Shown: positions 49,087 to 58,664 of the stretch, in pieces
Layout of the letters: every line of letters begins with the position of its first letter
Numbering within the stretch: the first letter of the stretch is position 1
DNA from: Halegenticoccus tardaugens
GTDB lineage: Archaea > Halobacteriota > Halobacteria > Halobacteriales > Haloferacaceae
Assembly: GCF_004116405.1 (NCBI RefSeq)
Contig: NZ_SDIC01000006.1
Coordinates: 1 to 64,000, forward strand
Length of the DNA: 64,000 nt
Direction: 5' to 3'
Notes under the pieces: generated by a model
Databases searched by the model: none
The model's input: the letters and a program-made list of their open reading frames with translations, nothing else
What the model was told of the DNA's origin: nothing
Made by a program: the position numbers and the translations under genes

Positions 49087-52000
49087 CTACTTCGCGAGCG
49101 CCGCCTCGACCAGTTCGATCGGGTGCGACGGCCGCTCGCCGCCGGGGCGGTCGCCGAGCTGCGACCGGCAGGACGCGCCCGGCGCGACCACGACGTCGCC
49201 GGGACTCTCGTCCACTTGCTCGAACAGCAGCCGCCCGATCGCCTGCGAGAGATCGTAGTGTTCGGCCTCGTAGCCGAACGAGCCGGCCATTCCGCAGCAG
49301 CCGCTGTCGAGGTGGTCGACCTCGTAGCCGACCCGCCGGAGGACGCGCGCGGCGTGGTGGTCCTTGTTCGTCGCCTTCTGGTTGCAGTGGCCGTGGTACG
49401 TGAGCGACGCCGAGACGTCCGCCGGCTCGAAGTGCTCGTCGAGGCCGGCGACGTCGAGGTACTCCAGCACGCCGTAGGCCTCGGCACCCACCGCGAGCGC
49501 GTCGTCGCCGCCGACGAGGTCAGCGTACTCGTCCTGAAACATGACGGCGTCGGAGGGCTCGACGAAGACGACAGACCAGCCGTCGTCGACGTACGGCTTC
49601 AGGAGGCGCACGTTGCGTTCGGCTCGCTCGCTCGCGCGGTCGAGAAGCCCCATCGAGTACGCGGCCCGTCCGCTCGGAGCGACGTTCGACGGAACGGTGA
49701 CGTACACGCCGGCGGCTTCGAGCGCGCGCACCGCGGCCTTCCCGGCGTCCGGGTAGATGTAGTTCGTGTACGTGTCGGGGAACAACAGCACCCGACGGTC
49801 CGCGCCGTCGCGCGGGACCCGCGCGCCGCCCCGCCCCTGAAACCAGTCTTTCAGCGTCTCCCGCTCGAACGTCGGCAACTCCCGCGCGGACGCGATTCCG
49901 AGCGTCCGTTCCATCGCCGTCCGCGCGCCCGGCACCGCGTCCGCGACGTTCGAGAGGGGGGCCAGTTTGCTGCCGACGGCGGCCCACCGGTCGATGTCCG
50001 CGAACAGCCGCTCCCTGAGGCTCGCGCCCTCGCGCTCGTGGTACTCGTGTTTCACCTCCGCCTTGAGCTTCGCGAGGTCGACCCCCGTCGGGCAGTCGTT
50101 CATGCAGCCCTTGCAGCCGACGCAGAGGTCGAGCACCTCCGTCTGAAACCGCTCCGAGTACAGCTCCTCCTCCGAGAGCTCGCCGCTTATCGCCGCCCTG
50201 AGCATGTTCGCCCGCCCCCGGGTCGTCTCGGCCTCGTCCTTCGAGGCGCGGTAGGTGGGACACATCGTGTCCGACCCGGTCTGCCGACACGTCCCGCAGC
50301 CGTTGCAGAGTTCGACGAGGTGCGAGAAGCCGCCCTCCTCGGAGAAGTCGAGCGCCGTCGCCGGCTCGACCGACGAGTACGCGGCGCCGTACCGGAGGTG
50401 CTCGCGCATGTCAGTGGGGTCGTCGTCGCGGTAGACGACCTTCCCCGGGTTGAAGAGCCAGTCCGGATCGAACGCCGTCTTCAGCTCCTTGAACGCCTCC
50501 CACAGCGTCGGTCCGTACATCTTCGGGTTGAACTCCGTCCGCGCGAGGCCGTCGCCGTGCTCGCCCGAGAACGAGCCGTGGTGTTCGAGGACGAGGTCGG
50601 TCACGGCGTCCGAGATCGAGCGCATCGTCTGGATGCCGTCGTCCTCCTTGAGGGTCAAGATCGGCCGGATGTGGAGCGTCCCGGACCCGGCGTGCGCGAA
50701 GTACGCCGCGGACGTGCCGTGGTCGTCGAGGATCCGTTCGAAAGAGCGGACGTATTCTGCGAGTTCGGTCGGCGGCACGGTCGCGTCCTCGATGAACGGG
50801 TACGGCTTCGGGTCGCCTTCGAGCGACATGAGAAGCGGGATCGCCGCCTTCCGCAGCTTCCAGAGCTTCCCCTGCTCCTCGTCGGTGTACGCCTCCACCA
50901 CCTCGAACGCGTCCCCGTCGTCGACGAAGTGGGCGGTGGTCTCCCCGATCGCCGCAGCGAAGTCGTCGTGGAGCTCCGAGTCGAACTCCAGCATGAGCGC
51001 CGCGGCGGCGTCGTCCGGGATCGGCTCGGCGTACTGCGCGAACTCGCCGGAATCGCGCGCCAGCCTGAACACCTCGTCGTCCATCAGTTCGACGGCGCTC
51101 ACGTCGAAGGTGAGCGCCTCGGGCACCGCCTCCATGGCCTCGACCAGGTCGCGGAAGCAGTAGAGCGCGAGCGCGGTCGACTCGGGCTTCGTCACGAGCG
51201 ACACCGTCGCCTCGACGACGACGCCGAGCGTCCCCTCCGCGCCGACGAACAGCTTCGAGAGGTTGATCACCCGGTCGCCGCCGTCTCTCTCCTCGGCGCC
51301 GTCCCCGCGGGTCTCGTCCGTTGGACCGTTCCCGCGGACCTCGTTCGCCGGACGGTCCTCGCGGATGACCTTGTGCAGGTTGTACCCGGAGACGTTCCGC
51401 TTCAGCGTCGGGTAGCGCGACTCGATCTCCGCCTCGTTCTCCTCGACGAGCCGGCGGACGGTCCGGTACAGGTCGGCCTCCAGGTCGTCCTTTCCGACGA
51501 TCTCGTCCCACTCGGGGCCGTCGAGGACGACGTCTCGGGTGTGGATCACCGAGCCGTCGGCGAGAACGACCCGGAGCTCTTCCGTGTACGCGTCGGTGAT
51601 GCCGTATCGAACCGAGTGCGCGCCGGTACTGTTGTTGCCGATCCCGCCGCCGACCGTCGCGCGGTTCGAGGAGGCCGGGTCGGGGGCGAACTTCAACCCG
51701 TGCGGTTCGAGCGCGGCGTCGAGGTGGTCCTGCACGACCCCGGGTTGAACGGTCGCCCGTCGCGCGTCGGGGTCGACCCCGATGATCTCGTCCATGTACT
51801 TCGAGAAGTCGAGGACGACGCAGCCCGGACCGACGGCCTGTCCGGCGAGCGACGACCCCGCCCCGCGCGGCAGGACCGGCACGCCGTGTTCCCCGGCGAT
51901 TCGAACCGCCGACCGCACGTCTTCGATCCCCCGCGGAATCACGACGCCGGCCGGCCGCGCCCGGTAGATGCTGCCGTCGGTCGCGTAGAGGATCTGGCTG

Positions 52001-52149
52001 TACTCGTCGAATCGAACCTCCCCCCGCACCGCCGACCGGAGATCGGCGGCGAGCGCGGCGTACTCGTCGACGTCCGGAACGTCGTACGACTGCGCCGCGC
52101 GGAAGGTCTCGAAATCGCTGAAGTCTGTCCGTGGCTCGTCGGCCGCCAT
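49087..52149 (-). CDS. FAD-linked oxidase / Fe-S / CCG fusion (glycolate oxidase type)
   Basis: Paralogue (1020 residues) of the protein at 33651-36935 with the same order. The FAD domain has VPVLPRGAGSSLAGQAV and FAPDPASSNRATVGGGIGNNSTGAHS. The oxidase C domain has SGEHGDGLARTEFN. Fe-S motifs are at about 613 (CNGCGTCRQ) and 678 (CVGCKGCMNDCP), and the CCG domain at about 950 has SGCCGMAGSFGYEAEHY. The first CCG half again lacks cysteines. Linked to an alanine-glyoxylate aminotransferase rather than to lactate permease, it is the better glycolate oxidase (GlcDF) candidate. ATG 52149 is 28 bp after a TATTTATC box (minus strand, near 52177). Confidence 0.85.
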   Translation of the reverse strand: MAADEPRTDFSDFETFRAAQSYDVPDVDEYAALAADLRSAVRGEVRFDEYSQILYATDGSIYRARPAGVVIPRGIEDVRSAVRIAGEHGVPVLPRGAGSSLAGQAVGPGCVVLDFSKYMDEIIGVDPDARRATVQPGVVQDHLDAALEPHGLKFAPDPASSNRATVGGGIGNNSTGAHSVRYGITDAYTEELRVVLADGSVIHTRDVVLDGPEWDEIVGKDDLEADLYRTVRRLVEENEAEIESRYPTLKRNVSGYNLHKVIREDRPANEVRGNGPTDETRGDGAEERDGGDRVINLSKLFVGAEGTLGVVVEATVSLVTKPESTALALYCFRDLVEAMEAVPEALTFDVSAVELMDDEVFRLARDSGEFAQYAEPIPDDAAAALMLEFDSELHDDFAAAIGETTAHFVDDGDAFEVVEAYTDEEQGKLWKLRKAAIPLLMSLEGDPKPYPFIEDATVPPTELAEYVRSFERILDDHGTSAAYFAHAGSGTLHIRPILTLKEDDGIQTMRSISDAVTDLVLEHHGSFSGEHGDGLARTEFNPKMYGPTLWEAFKELKTAFDPDWLFNPGKVVYRDDDPTDMREHLRYGAAYSSVEPATALDFSEEGGFSHLVELCNGCGTCRQTGSDTMCPTYRASKDEAETTRGRANMLRAAISGELSEEELYSERFQTEVLDLCVGCKGCMNDCPTGVDLAKLKAEVKHEYHEREGASLRERLFADIDRWAAVGSKLAPLSNVADAVPGARTAMERTLGIASARELPTFERETLKDWFQGRGGARVPRDGADRRVLLFPDTYTNYIYPDAGKAAVRALEAAGVYVTVPSNVAPSGRAAYSMGLLDRASERAERNVRLLKPYVDDGWSVVFVEPSDAVMFQDEYADLVGGDDALAVGAEAYGVLEYLDVAGLDEHFEPADVSASLTYHGHCNQKATNKDHHAARVLRRVGYEVDHLDSGCCGMAGSFGYEAEHYDLSQAIGRLLFEQVDESPGDVVVAPGASCRSQLGDRPGGERPSHPIELVEAALAK

Positions 52150-52350
52150 CGACGTGACGTACGATCGTTCGTGATAAATACTCTGTGCAGGTTTCGCGCG
52201 GCGAGAATGTCGGCGGAACCGGCCGGTCGCGCGAACCCCGGCCGGTGCGACCGTCACCCGAGCGCGCCGAACGTTCGGACGCGTCTCGACCCGTCCCGCG
52301 GCTCCGCGCGCCGCCCAAGGATCAATACGGCGTCCGCCGTACCAGCTTCC

Positions 52351-53781
52351 ATGCCCGATTCGGTAGACTCCCCGCAGATCCACCGACTGCTCGCGTCACC
52401 CGCCGGTGCCGCGCTGGAACGACCGTGGTTCGAACCGCTCTTGCAGCGGTCGTTCGTCAACCGGTTCGCGATCGGCCACGCCCGCGCCGCGGCGGACGTG
52501 TCGCTGGGATCGGGGCCGGCCGCGTTTCTCGACGCCGTGGACGCACCGCCCGCGCCGCACCTGCACGCGCGCATCGAACGGGCGCTGGCGGAGTACGCCC
52601 GCCTCCGCGACGCGTACGACGAGGCGACCGCGCGATGGGGCGAAGCGTTCTGGGGCGACGCCGAAACGACGCCCGACGAGCGCGTCGACCTCGAACGCGA
52701 GCGCCGACGGGCCGCCGCCCGGCGGAACGCGCCGGTCTGGCTGTTTCGGTTCCTCGCGTCCGACCACCTGCTTCCGCCCGCGGCCTTCGACCTCCCCGAC
52801 CCGGACGCGACGATCCGCCGCTGGATCCCCCACGCGGAGCGCCCCGATCGGTTCTACAGCGCCCACGCCGAGATCCGGCCGGTCGAACGGTCGCGGGAGG
52901 TTCGCGGCCCCGGAACGGTCGAGTACCTCGTCCGCTTCCCGTCGCCGTCGCCGTACGTCGGCGGCCGGGCTTCCGCCCGCGTGTACGAACCCGCCGACGG
53001 CGACCGAAGCGCGCTGCCGACGCTCGTGTACGCCCACGGGCTGGGGATGGCGAGCGACCAGCAGGCCTACTGGCCGGAGGAGGAGTACGTCGCCCGCGCG
53101 CTCGCGCCCGGGGGCTACCGGGTCGTCCTCCCCGAAGCACCGTGGCACGGCCGTCGGGAGACCGCCGGCTCCTACAGCGGCGAGCCGTTCCTCGCCCGGG
53201 CACCCGTCGCCACCTTCGAGCTCTTCGAGGCGTGGGCGCTGGAGACGGGTGTTCTCACCGACTGGGCGCGCTCGACGGGCGCGCCGGCGGTCGGCGTGGG
53301 CGGGATCAGCCTCGGCGGCATCACCGCGCTCCACGTGGCGGGTCACTGCGGGACGTGGCCGGCGTCGATGCGCCCGGACCTCGTCTTCCCCGCGGCGATG
53401 ACGGGGGCGGTCGACGAACTGCTCGTCGAGGGCGACCTGTCCGCGCGGATGGGCCTCGCGGACGCGCTCTCCGCCGCGGGGTGGACGGCGGCGCGACTCC
53501 GACGGCTCGCCCCGCTGCTGAATCCGCCGGCCGAACCCGACGTCGACCCGGACCGAATCGTCGCGTTCCGCGGGCTCGCTGACGGAGTCGCTCCCGCGGC
53601 GTCGGCGCGCGACCTCCTCGATTCGTGGGACGTCCCGGAGGGGAACCGACACGAGTGGTCCGTCGGCCACTTCGGCGTCCTCGTGCGGCTCGCGAGGGAC
53701 GCGACGTTCAGGAACGTGGTCCGCGACCGCCTCGACGCCGCCGCGTCCTCGTCGACCGAAATCGTCTCGGACGCGGCGTAG
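52351..53781 (+). CDS. alpha/beta-hydrolase
   Basis: Hydrolase of 476 residues. The catalytic domain occupies the C-terminal two thirds: LPTLVYAHGLGM (oxyanion-hole HG), the nucleophile elbow GISLGG with Ser320, and HFGVLVRL near the C-terminus with the probable catalytic His (SVGHFG). The N-terminal about 200 residues are helical and Arg-rich and carry no recognised domain. No signal peptide is seen. ATG 52351 follows an AT-rich patch (GGATCAATAC) about 28 bp upstream. Substrate unknown; esterase or peptidase are both possible. Confidence 0.82.
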   Translation: MPDSVDSPQIHRLLASPAGAALERPWFEPLLQRSFVNRFAIGHARAAADVSLGSGPAAFLDAVDAPPAPHLHARIERALAEYARLRDAYDEATARWGEAFWGDAETTPDERVDLERERRRAAARRNAPVWLFRFLASDHLLPPAAFDLPDPDATIRRWIPHAERPDRFYSAHAEIRPVERSREVRGPGTVEYLVRFPSPSPYVGGRASARVYEPADGDRSALPTLVYAHGLGMASDQQAYWPEEEYVARALAPGGYRVVLPEAPWHGRRETAGSYSGEPFLARAPVATFELFEAWALETGVLTDWARSTGAPAVGVGGISLGGITALHVAGHCGTWPASMRPDLVFPAAMTGAVDELLVEGDLSARMGLADALSAAGWTAARLRRLAPLLNPPAEPDVDPDRIVAFRGLADGVAPAASARDLLDSWDVPEGNRHEWSVGHFGVLVRLARDATFRNVVRDRLDAAASSSTEIVSDAA

Positions 53782-53844
53782 CGGGCGCGGTAGGCGGAGA
53801 AGACGATCGGGAGGAGAACGCGCCGTCGGCCGACGGCGCGGGCG

Positions 53845-55773
53845 CTACTCGTCCAGAAAGTCCGGGTCGACCCGCTTTTCGCCGCGCTCGGCTTCGAGGT
53901 GGGCGCGGAACTCCTCGATCGCCACGTCCCCCCGCTCGCGCTCCTCGCGGTCGCGGACGGAGACGGTGCCGGCCTCCTCCTCGTCCCCGCCGACGATGAG
54001 CATGTACGGGACGCGGTCCTCGTGGGCCTGCTGGATCTTCCTGCCGACCGTCCACGAACGGTCCTCGATCCCGACGCGAAAGTCGCCGAGGCGCGATTTG
54101 ACCCGCTCCGCGTACCCGATGTTGTCGTCGCTGACGGGGAGGATGCGCACCTGCTCCGGCGCGAGCCACAGCGGGAACTTGCCGTTGAAGTGCTCTATCA
54201 TGACGCCCATGAACCGCTCGAACGAGCCGAGCAGCGCGCGGTGGACCATGACCGGGCGGTGCTCCTCGTTGTCCTCGCCGACGTACGTCAGATCGAGCCG
54301 CTCGGGGATGTTGAAGTCGAGCTGGACCGTGCCGATGGTCCACTCGCGGCCGATCGCGTCGATGGCGTCGACGGCCACCTTCGGGCCGTAGAACGCCGCC
54401 TCCCCGTCTTCGACGTCGTACTCCAGCCCTTCGGCGTCGAGGGCGTCCTTCAGCGACCGCGTCGCCTGCGCCCAGATTTCGTCGCTGCCGACCGCGTTCT
54501 CGCCCTTCGTCTCGAGCTTGTACTCGATGTCGAGGTCGAAGTTGCGGTAGATCTCCCGGATGCTCCGCAGCGTGTCCACGACCTCCTCTTGGATCTGGTC
54601 GGGCCGGATGAACGCGTGACCGTCGTCCTGCGTGAACCCGCGCACGCGGAGCAGGCCGGACAGCTCGCCGGACTGCTCGTTTCGGTAGACGGTGCCGAAC
54701 TCCGAAAAGCGGATCGGCAGGTCGCGGTAGGAGTGCTGCTCGTGGGCGTAGATGTACGCGTGGTTCGCGCAGTTCATCGGCTTCAGGCCGTACTCGGTGT
54801 CGTCCTGCTCCCAGTTGAACATCTCGCCCTCGGCGGTGAAGTTGTCGTAGTGACCCGTCGGCTTCCACAGCGCCGCCTTGTTGAGCTCCGGCGTCCAGAC
54901 TTCCTCGTAGCCGAGGTCGTCGTTCTTCTCGCGGACGTACTCCTCCAGTTCGCGGCGGATCCGCATCCCGTTCGGGTGGAAGTGGACGCAGCCCGGCGAG
55001 TGCTCCGGCACGGAAAAGAGGTCGAGTTCGCGGCCGAGCTTTCGGTGGTCGCGCTCCTTCGCCTCCTCGCGCCGCTTCAGGTACGCCTCGAGCTCTTCCT
55101 CGGATTCGAACGCGGTGCCGTACACCCGCGTCAGCGTCTCGTTCTCCTCGTCGCCGCGCCAGTACGCCGACGAGATGGAAAGGAGCGTCGCCGCGCCGAT
55201 CTCGCCCGTCGATCCGACGTGCGGACCCTTACAGAGGTCCTCGAACTCGGCCTGTCGGTAGAACGACACCTCCTCCTCGTCGGCGGCCTCGTTTTCGAGG
55301 ATGTCCTGCTTGTAGGGGTTGTCCTCGTACGCCTCGAACGCCTCCTCGCGGGTTCGCGTGAAACGCTCGATCTCGTAGTCCGCTTCGATGATCTCCGCCA
55401 TCTCCGCCTCGATGGCGTCGAGGTCATCGCTGTCGAGGTCGACGCCGGTGACGTCGTAGTAGAACCCCTCGTCCGTCCACGGCCCGATCGTGAGCTTCGC
55501 GTCGGGGTACAGCCGCTGGAGCGCCTGCGCGAACACGTGCGCCGCGGAGTGACGAAGCACGTCGAGGTACTCGTCGCTCCCGTCGGTGACGATGACGAGG
55601 CTGACGTCGTCGTCGAGTTCCGTCGCCTTGTCGACGAGGTCGCCGTCGACGACGCCCGCGACCGTGTCCGTTCCGAGTCCCGGTCCGATCTCGTAGGCGA
55701 CGTCCTCGACCGTGGACCCCGCCGGAACGGACAGCTCCGACCCGTCCGGGAGGGTCACAACGATATCGCTCAT
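53845..55773 (-). CDS. thrS: threonyl-tRNA synthetase
   Basis: Class II aminoacyl-tRNA synthetase of 642 residues. It contains an N-terminal TGS domain ([25 protein letters not shown]), the SAD editing domain with HSAAH and the C(K)GPHV segment, class II motif 2 ([28 protein letters not shown]), the zinc ligands including Cys in [12 protein letters not shown], motif 3 ([30 protein letters not shown]), and the anticodon-binding domain. The editing domain is the bacterial type. ATG 55773 is about 28 bp after ACTTATCC on the minus strand. Confidence 0.97.
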   Translation of the reverse strand: MSDIVVTLPDGSELSVPAGSTVEDVAYEIGPGLGTDTVAGVVDGDLVDKATELDDDVSLVIVTDGSDEYLDVLRHSAAHVFAQALQRLYPDAKLTIGPWTDEGFYYDVTGVDLDSDDLDAIEAEMAEIIEADYEIERFTRTREEAFEAYEDNPYKQDILENEAADEEEVSFYRQAEFEDLCKGPHVGSTGEIGAATLLSISSAYWRGDEENETLTRVYGTAFESEEELEAYLKRREEAKERDHRKLGRELDLFSVPEHSPGCVHFHPNGMRIRRELEEYVREKNDDLGYEEVWTPELNKAALWKPTGHYDNFTAEGEMFNWEQDDTEYGLKPMNCANHAYIYAHEQHSYRDLPIRFSEFGTVYRNEQSGELSGLLRVRGFTQDDGHAFIRPDQIQEEVVDTLRSIREIYRNFDLDIEYKLETKGENAVGSDEIWAQATRSLKDALDAEGLEYDVEDGEAAFYGPKVAVDAIDAIGREWTIGTVQLDFNIPERLDLTYVGEDNEEHRPVMVHRALLGSFERFMGVMIEHFNGKFPLWLAPEQVRILPVSDDNIGYAERVKSRLGDFRVGIEDRSWTVGRKIQQAHEDRVPYMLIVGGDEEEAGTVSVRDREERERGDVAIEEFRAHLEAERGEKRVDPDFLDE

Positions 55774-55839
55774 GTGAGAGCGCAATCGGAGGACGGGGAT
55801 AAGTGTTGTTGAGACGCGCTAGCGGAGGGTGACGACTCG

Positions 55840-55913
55840 CACCTCACGGCGTTCGCCGTTCGGTCGTTCCACCCTCGCGGCGTTCGCCGCTCGGTCGTAC
55901 TCACCCTCGCGGC
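55840..55913. repeat. tandem repeats with internal CGGCG/CGCCG palindromes
   Basis: Units 55840-55869 (30 bp), 55870-55901 (32 bp) and a partial third at 55902-55914 each read CACCCTCGCGGCGTTCGCCG plus a short tail. Each full unit contains the palindrome CGGCGTTCGCCG. They lie in the 205-bp divergent gap between thrS and malQ. Confidence 0.8.
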
Positions 55914-55978
55914 GTAGGTCGACCCTCCGACTCCGCGGACCAAACCCTTCAAACCGTCGGCAGTGATACACCACTACC

Positions 55979-57472
55979 ATGCGCTTCGACCGCCAAAGCG
56001 GCGTCTTCCTGCACGTCACCTCCCTGCCCGGTCCCCACGGGATCGGCGATCTCGGCGAGGGTGCCTCCGCCTTCGTCGACTTCCTCGCCGACGCCGACCA
56101 ATCGCTCTGGCAGTTCTGCCCGCTCGGACCGACCTCGCCCGCCCACGGCAACTCCCCCTACCAGTCGTACTCGGCGTTCGCCGGCAACCCGCTCCTGGTG
56201 AGCCTCGACCGCCTCGTCGAACGCGGGTGGCTCTCCGAGGACGACCTCGAACCGGTGCCCGACTTCGATCCCCACGAGACCGAGTACGAACGCGTCGCGG
56301 AGTACAAGCAACCGTTGCTCCGGACGGCCGCGGAGCGGTTCGAGGAGGCGGCGACGGACGAGGAGCGAAGGGCGTTCGACGCCTTCCGCGAGCGGGAGGC
56401 CGACTGGCTCGCCGACTACGCCCTCTTCATGGCGCTGAAGGGCGAGTTCGACGGCGCGCTCTGGACGGCGTGGCCGCACGAGGTCAAGACGCGCGACGCC
56501 GAGGCGCTCGCCGAGCACCGCGACGGACTTGCCGACGAGATCCGTTACCGGGAGTTCGCCCAGTTCGTCTTCGACGGGCAGTGGCGCGACCTCCGCGCGT
56601 ACGCCCACGACGCCGGGGTCGGTCTCGTCGGCGACCTGCCGATCTACGTCGCGCTCGACAGCGCGGACGTCTGGGCCAACCCCCGATCCTTCCTCCTCGA
56701 CGACGAGAGCGATCCCGTCGCCGTCGCGGGCGTGCCGCCCAACCCCGACGACGACGGCCAGCGCTGGGGGAACCCGCTCTACGACTGGGACTTCCTCCGC
56801 GAGAACGGCTACGACTGGTGGCTCGCGCGCCTCTCGCGGCTGTTCGACCTCGTGGACGTCACCCGGGTCGACCACTTCAAGGGCTTCGACGAGTACTGGG
56901 CCATCCCAGCCGACGCCGACGATCCCGCGGCGGGCGAGTGGCGCGACGCGCCGGGGTACGACTTCTTCGAGACGGTCGAGCGCGACCTCGGCGACCTCCC
57001 CTTCGTCGTCGAGGATCTGGGCTTCATCGACCAGTCGCTCGTGGATTTGCGCGAACGCTTCGACTTCCCCGGCATGAAGATCCCCCACTACGCCGACTGG
57101 TGCAGCGCGGGCGACCCGAACCAGCCGATGCACTACCCCGAGAACTCGGTCGGCTACTCCGCCACCCACGACACGAACACCACCGTGGGATACTATCGAA
57201 GCCTCCCCGACCACCAGCGCGACTGCCTGCACTACAACCTCGGCATCGACGGCGGCGACGACATCCACTGGTCGGTGATCGAGGCGGTGTGGAACTCCAA
57301 CGCCGTCGTCGCGTTCGCGACGATGCAGGATCTCCTCGGCCTCGACGAGCACGCCCGGTTCAACGCGCCCGGCACCGCGGAGGGCAACTGGCGCTGGCGC
57401 TGCACCCGCGAGGGGTTCGACCCCGACGTGGCCGACCACCTCGCGATGCTCACCGACATCCACATCCGCTGA
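55979..57472 (+). CDS. malQ: 4-alpha-glucanotransferase (GH77)
   Basis: Amylomaltase of 497 residues that transfers maltodextrin segments between acceptors. It has the GH77 start (RQSGVFLHVTSLPGPHGIGDLG), HGNSPYQSYSAFAGNPLLVS, the catalytic nucleophile in VTRVDHFKGF (Asp about 298), the acid in FVVEDLGF (Glu about 344) and the third carboxylate in SATHDTNTTVGYY (Asp about 398). Length fits prokaryotic MalQ. It is unlinked to the glucan module at 18-28 kb but should act on the same maltodextrin pool. A 46-bp fragment of a downstream gene follows 42 bp after its stop. Confidence 0.95.
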   Translation: MRFDRQSGVFLHVTSLPGPHGIGDLGEGASAFVDFLADADQSLWQFCPLGPTSPAHGNSPYQSYSAFAGNPLLVSLDRLVERGWLSEDDLEPVPDFDPHETEYERVAEYKQPLLRTAAERFEEAATDEERRAFDAFREREADWLADYALFMALKGEFDGALWTAWPHEVKTRDAEALAEHRDGLADEIRYREFAQFVFDGQWRDLRAYAHDAGVGLVGDLPIYVALDSADVWANPRSFLLDDESDPVAVAGVPPNPDDDGQRWGNPLYDWDFLRENGYDWWLARLSRLFDLVDVTRVDHFKGFDEYWAIPADADDPAAGEWRDAPGYDFFETVERDLGDLPFVVEDLGFIDQSLVDLRERFDFPGMKIPHYADWCSAGDPNQPMHYPENSVGYSATHDTNTTVGYYRSLPDHQRDCLHYNLGIDGGDDIHWSVIEAVWNSNAVVAFATMQDLLGLDEHARFNAPGTAEGNWRWRCTREGFDPDVADHLAMLTDIHIR

Positions 57473-57514
57473 TCCGGGAACGGAAGCGACCGTCGACCGA
57501 CGGCGCCTCTCTCT

Positions 57515-57560
57515 CTCGTCGGCGGCGTCTGTTCGCTGTACCTGTCCGCCGGTCTCGGCG
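57515..57560. repeat. 46-bp exact inverted duplicate, copy A
   Basis: These 46 bases are the exact reverse complement of 58709-58754, with a further weakly matched stretch to about 57568. In the plus-strand sense the segment encodes LVGGVCSLYLSAGLG, part of the C-terminus of the LPG-synthase-like protein at 58665-59759. It is followed immediately by the stop codon region of the lipoprotein gene. Confidence 0.95.
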
Positions 57561-57561
57561 A

Positions 57562-58089
57562 TCAGCCGGGCCGATCGAACGCGGCTTCGAACGCCGACTC
57601 GTCCCCGTACGTGTGTCGAACACGAACCGCCGTCACGGCCGAATCGAGGTCCGTCACGACGAGTCGGTAGCGATTGATCCCGAGCGATTCGTAACAGCCA
57701 CCGACGGGGGGCGGCTCCTCGCCGTTCGACACGACGACGGTCAGGGTTCCGCCGCGCGACGAGAGCTCGGTCAGGTTCGTGGTCCGGCACGTCGGATCGC
57801 CGATCCCGGCGGTCCGCCCGGAGACCGTTAGTTTCGACGCCCCCGTGAAGTCGACCGAAACCGCCTCGTTTTCGTCGTCGGAGGCGGCGTAGCCGTCCGC
57901 GTCGGCCGTCAGTTCGGCGTCGACTCCCGCCTCTTCGCACGTGCGGTCCGCGGCCGGCCCGCAGACCGTGAACGTGGACTCGCTCGGCACCTCATCGGTT
58001 TTCGGGGTCGCGTTCGCGAGACAGCCGCCGAGGCCCGACGCCGCCCCGAGCGAGACGAACCGACAGTACGTGCGACGTTTCACGCCCAC
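57562..58089 (-). CDS. putative secreted lipoprotein
   Basis: Unrecognised protein of 175 residues. The N-terminus has twin basic residues and a hydrophobic stretch ending in a lipobox-like Cys (KRRTYCRFVSLGAASGLGGC), typical of haloarchaeal Tat-exported lipoproteins, so it should be anchored outside the membrane. The mature part is acidic and beta-rich, with four further cysteines (VCGPAADRTC, DPTC, GGCYESLG). The start is GTG 58089 (GTG 58083 is an alternative); a TATA-like GTATAC box near 58115-58120 is about 29 bp upstream. It is flanked by the inverted 46-bp duplication. Confidence 0.7.
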   Translation of the reverse strand: MGVKRRTYCRFVSLGAASGLGGCLANATPKTDEVPSESTFTVCGPAADRTCEEAGVDAELTADADGYAASDDENEAVSVDFTGASKLTVSGRTAGIGDPTCRTTNLTELSSRGGTLTVVVSNGEEPPPVGGCYESLGINRYRLVVTDLDSAVTAVRVRHTYGDESAFEAAFDRPG

Positions 58090-58215
58090 CGGTTCGGCGC
58101 GCGGGCACCTCAGGGTTCGGTATACGCAAACGGTCGTTTGTCCCTCGGGGGGTCGCGGCGCTCGTCGGGTGAGAATGCAGGTGATGAACGCTCCCGTGAG
58201 CGAACTCGCTCAGCG

Positions 58216-58362
58216 ATGGCTTCTGCGTTCGACGAGGAATCCGCGGATGCGCTGTCGACCACCTTACACGACCGGGGTTACGTCCACTACGTCGACGAGC
58301 AGCGCAGGAGTACGTCGATCGTGTACCTGCCTCAGTACTTTCAACGGCAGCGTTATCTCTGA
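58216..58362 (+). CDS. possible 48-residue ORF
   Basis: ATG 58216 opens a 48-codon acidic frame (MASAFDEESADALSTTLHD, then aromatic YVHYVDEQRRSTSIVYLPQYF). No family or promoter is evident. It may be a fragment or a chance frame, and is kept only because its amino-acid composition looks coding. Confidence 0.25.
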   Translation: MASAFDEESADALSTTLHDRGYVHYVDEQRRSTSIVYLPQYFQRQRYL

Positions 58363-58381
58363 ATACAATGAAGTAACCCCA

Positions 58382-58558
58382 ATGGCCTCCGCGAACGGAG
58401 ATGAGGGTTCTCAGCGAAAGACCGGTACAGGAATGTCGACTGGGCTCGTCCTCGGCGTCGCCATCGGTCTCGCGATGAACGAGTTGGCTATGGGTATCGC
58501 TCTCGGCATCGTCCTCGGTGCGGGCATCGAAGCCGGGTGGCCTCGAAGACAGCAGTAG
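58382..58558 (+). CDS. 58-residue glycine-zipper membrane protein
   Basis: Short gene with ATG 58382. Residues about 20-50 are one long hydrophobic segment with small residues every few positions (GLVLGVAIGLAMNELAMGIA continuing to GLVLGAG-type glycine zipper), preceded by a polar N-terminus (MASANGDEGSQRKTGTG). CGTTATCTCT near 58350-58358 is a TATA-like box about 28 bp upstream. Such mini-membrane proteins are common in haloarchaea and of unknown function. It lies inside the interval bounded by the inverted duplication. Confidence 0.65.
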   Translation: MASANGDEGSQRKTGTGMSTGLVLGVAIGLAMNELAMGIALGIVLGAGIEAGWPRRQQ

Positions 58559-58664
58559 TCGGTGAAGAGTACAGTACCACCAGGCGGATGCCCCACGAAC
58601 GGTCGTTCGTCCCTCGTTCGAGCGCCGCACGTCCGACTCGTCGCCCGATCGACGTCCCACCCGC

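Noticed and set aside
48967..52350. Very long plus-strand frame leading into the alpha/beta-hydrolase gene
   Set aside because: It is antisense to the glycolate-oxidase-type gene and typical of GC-rich shadow frames; the real start is 52351.
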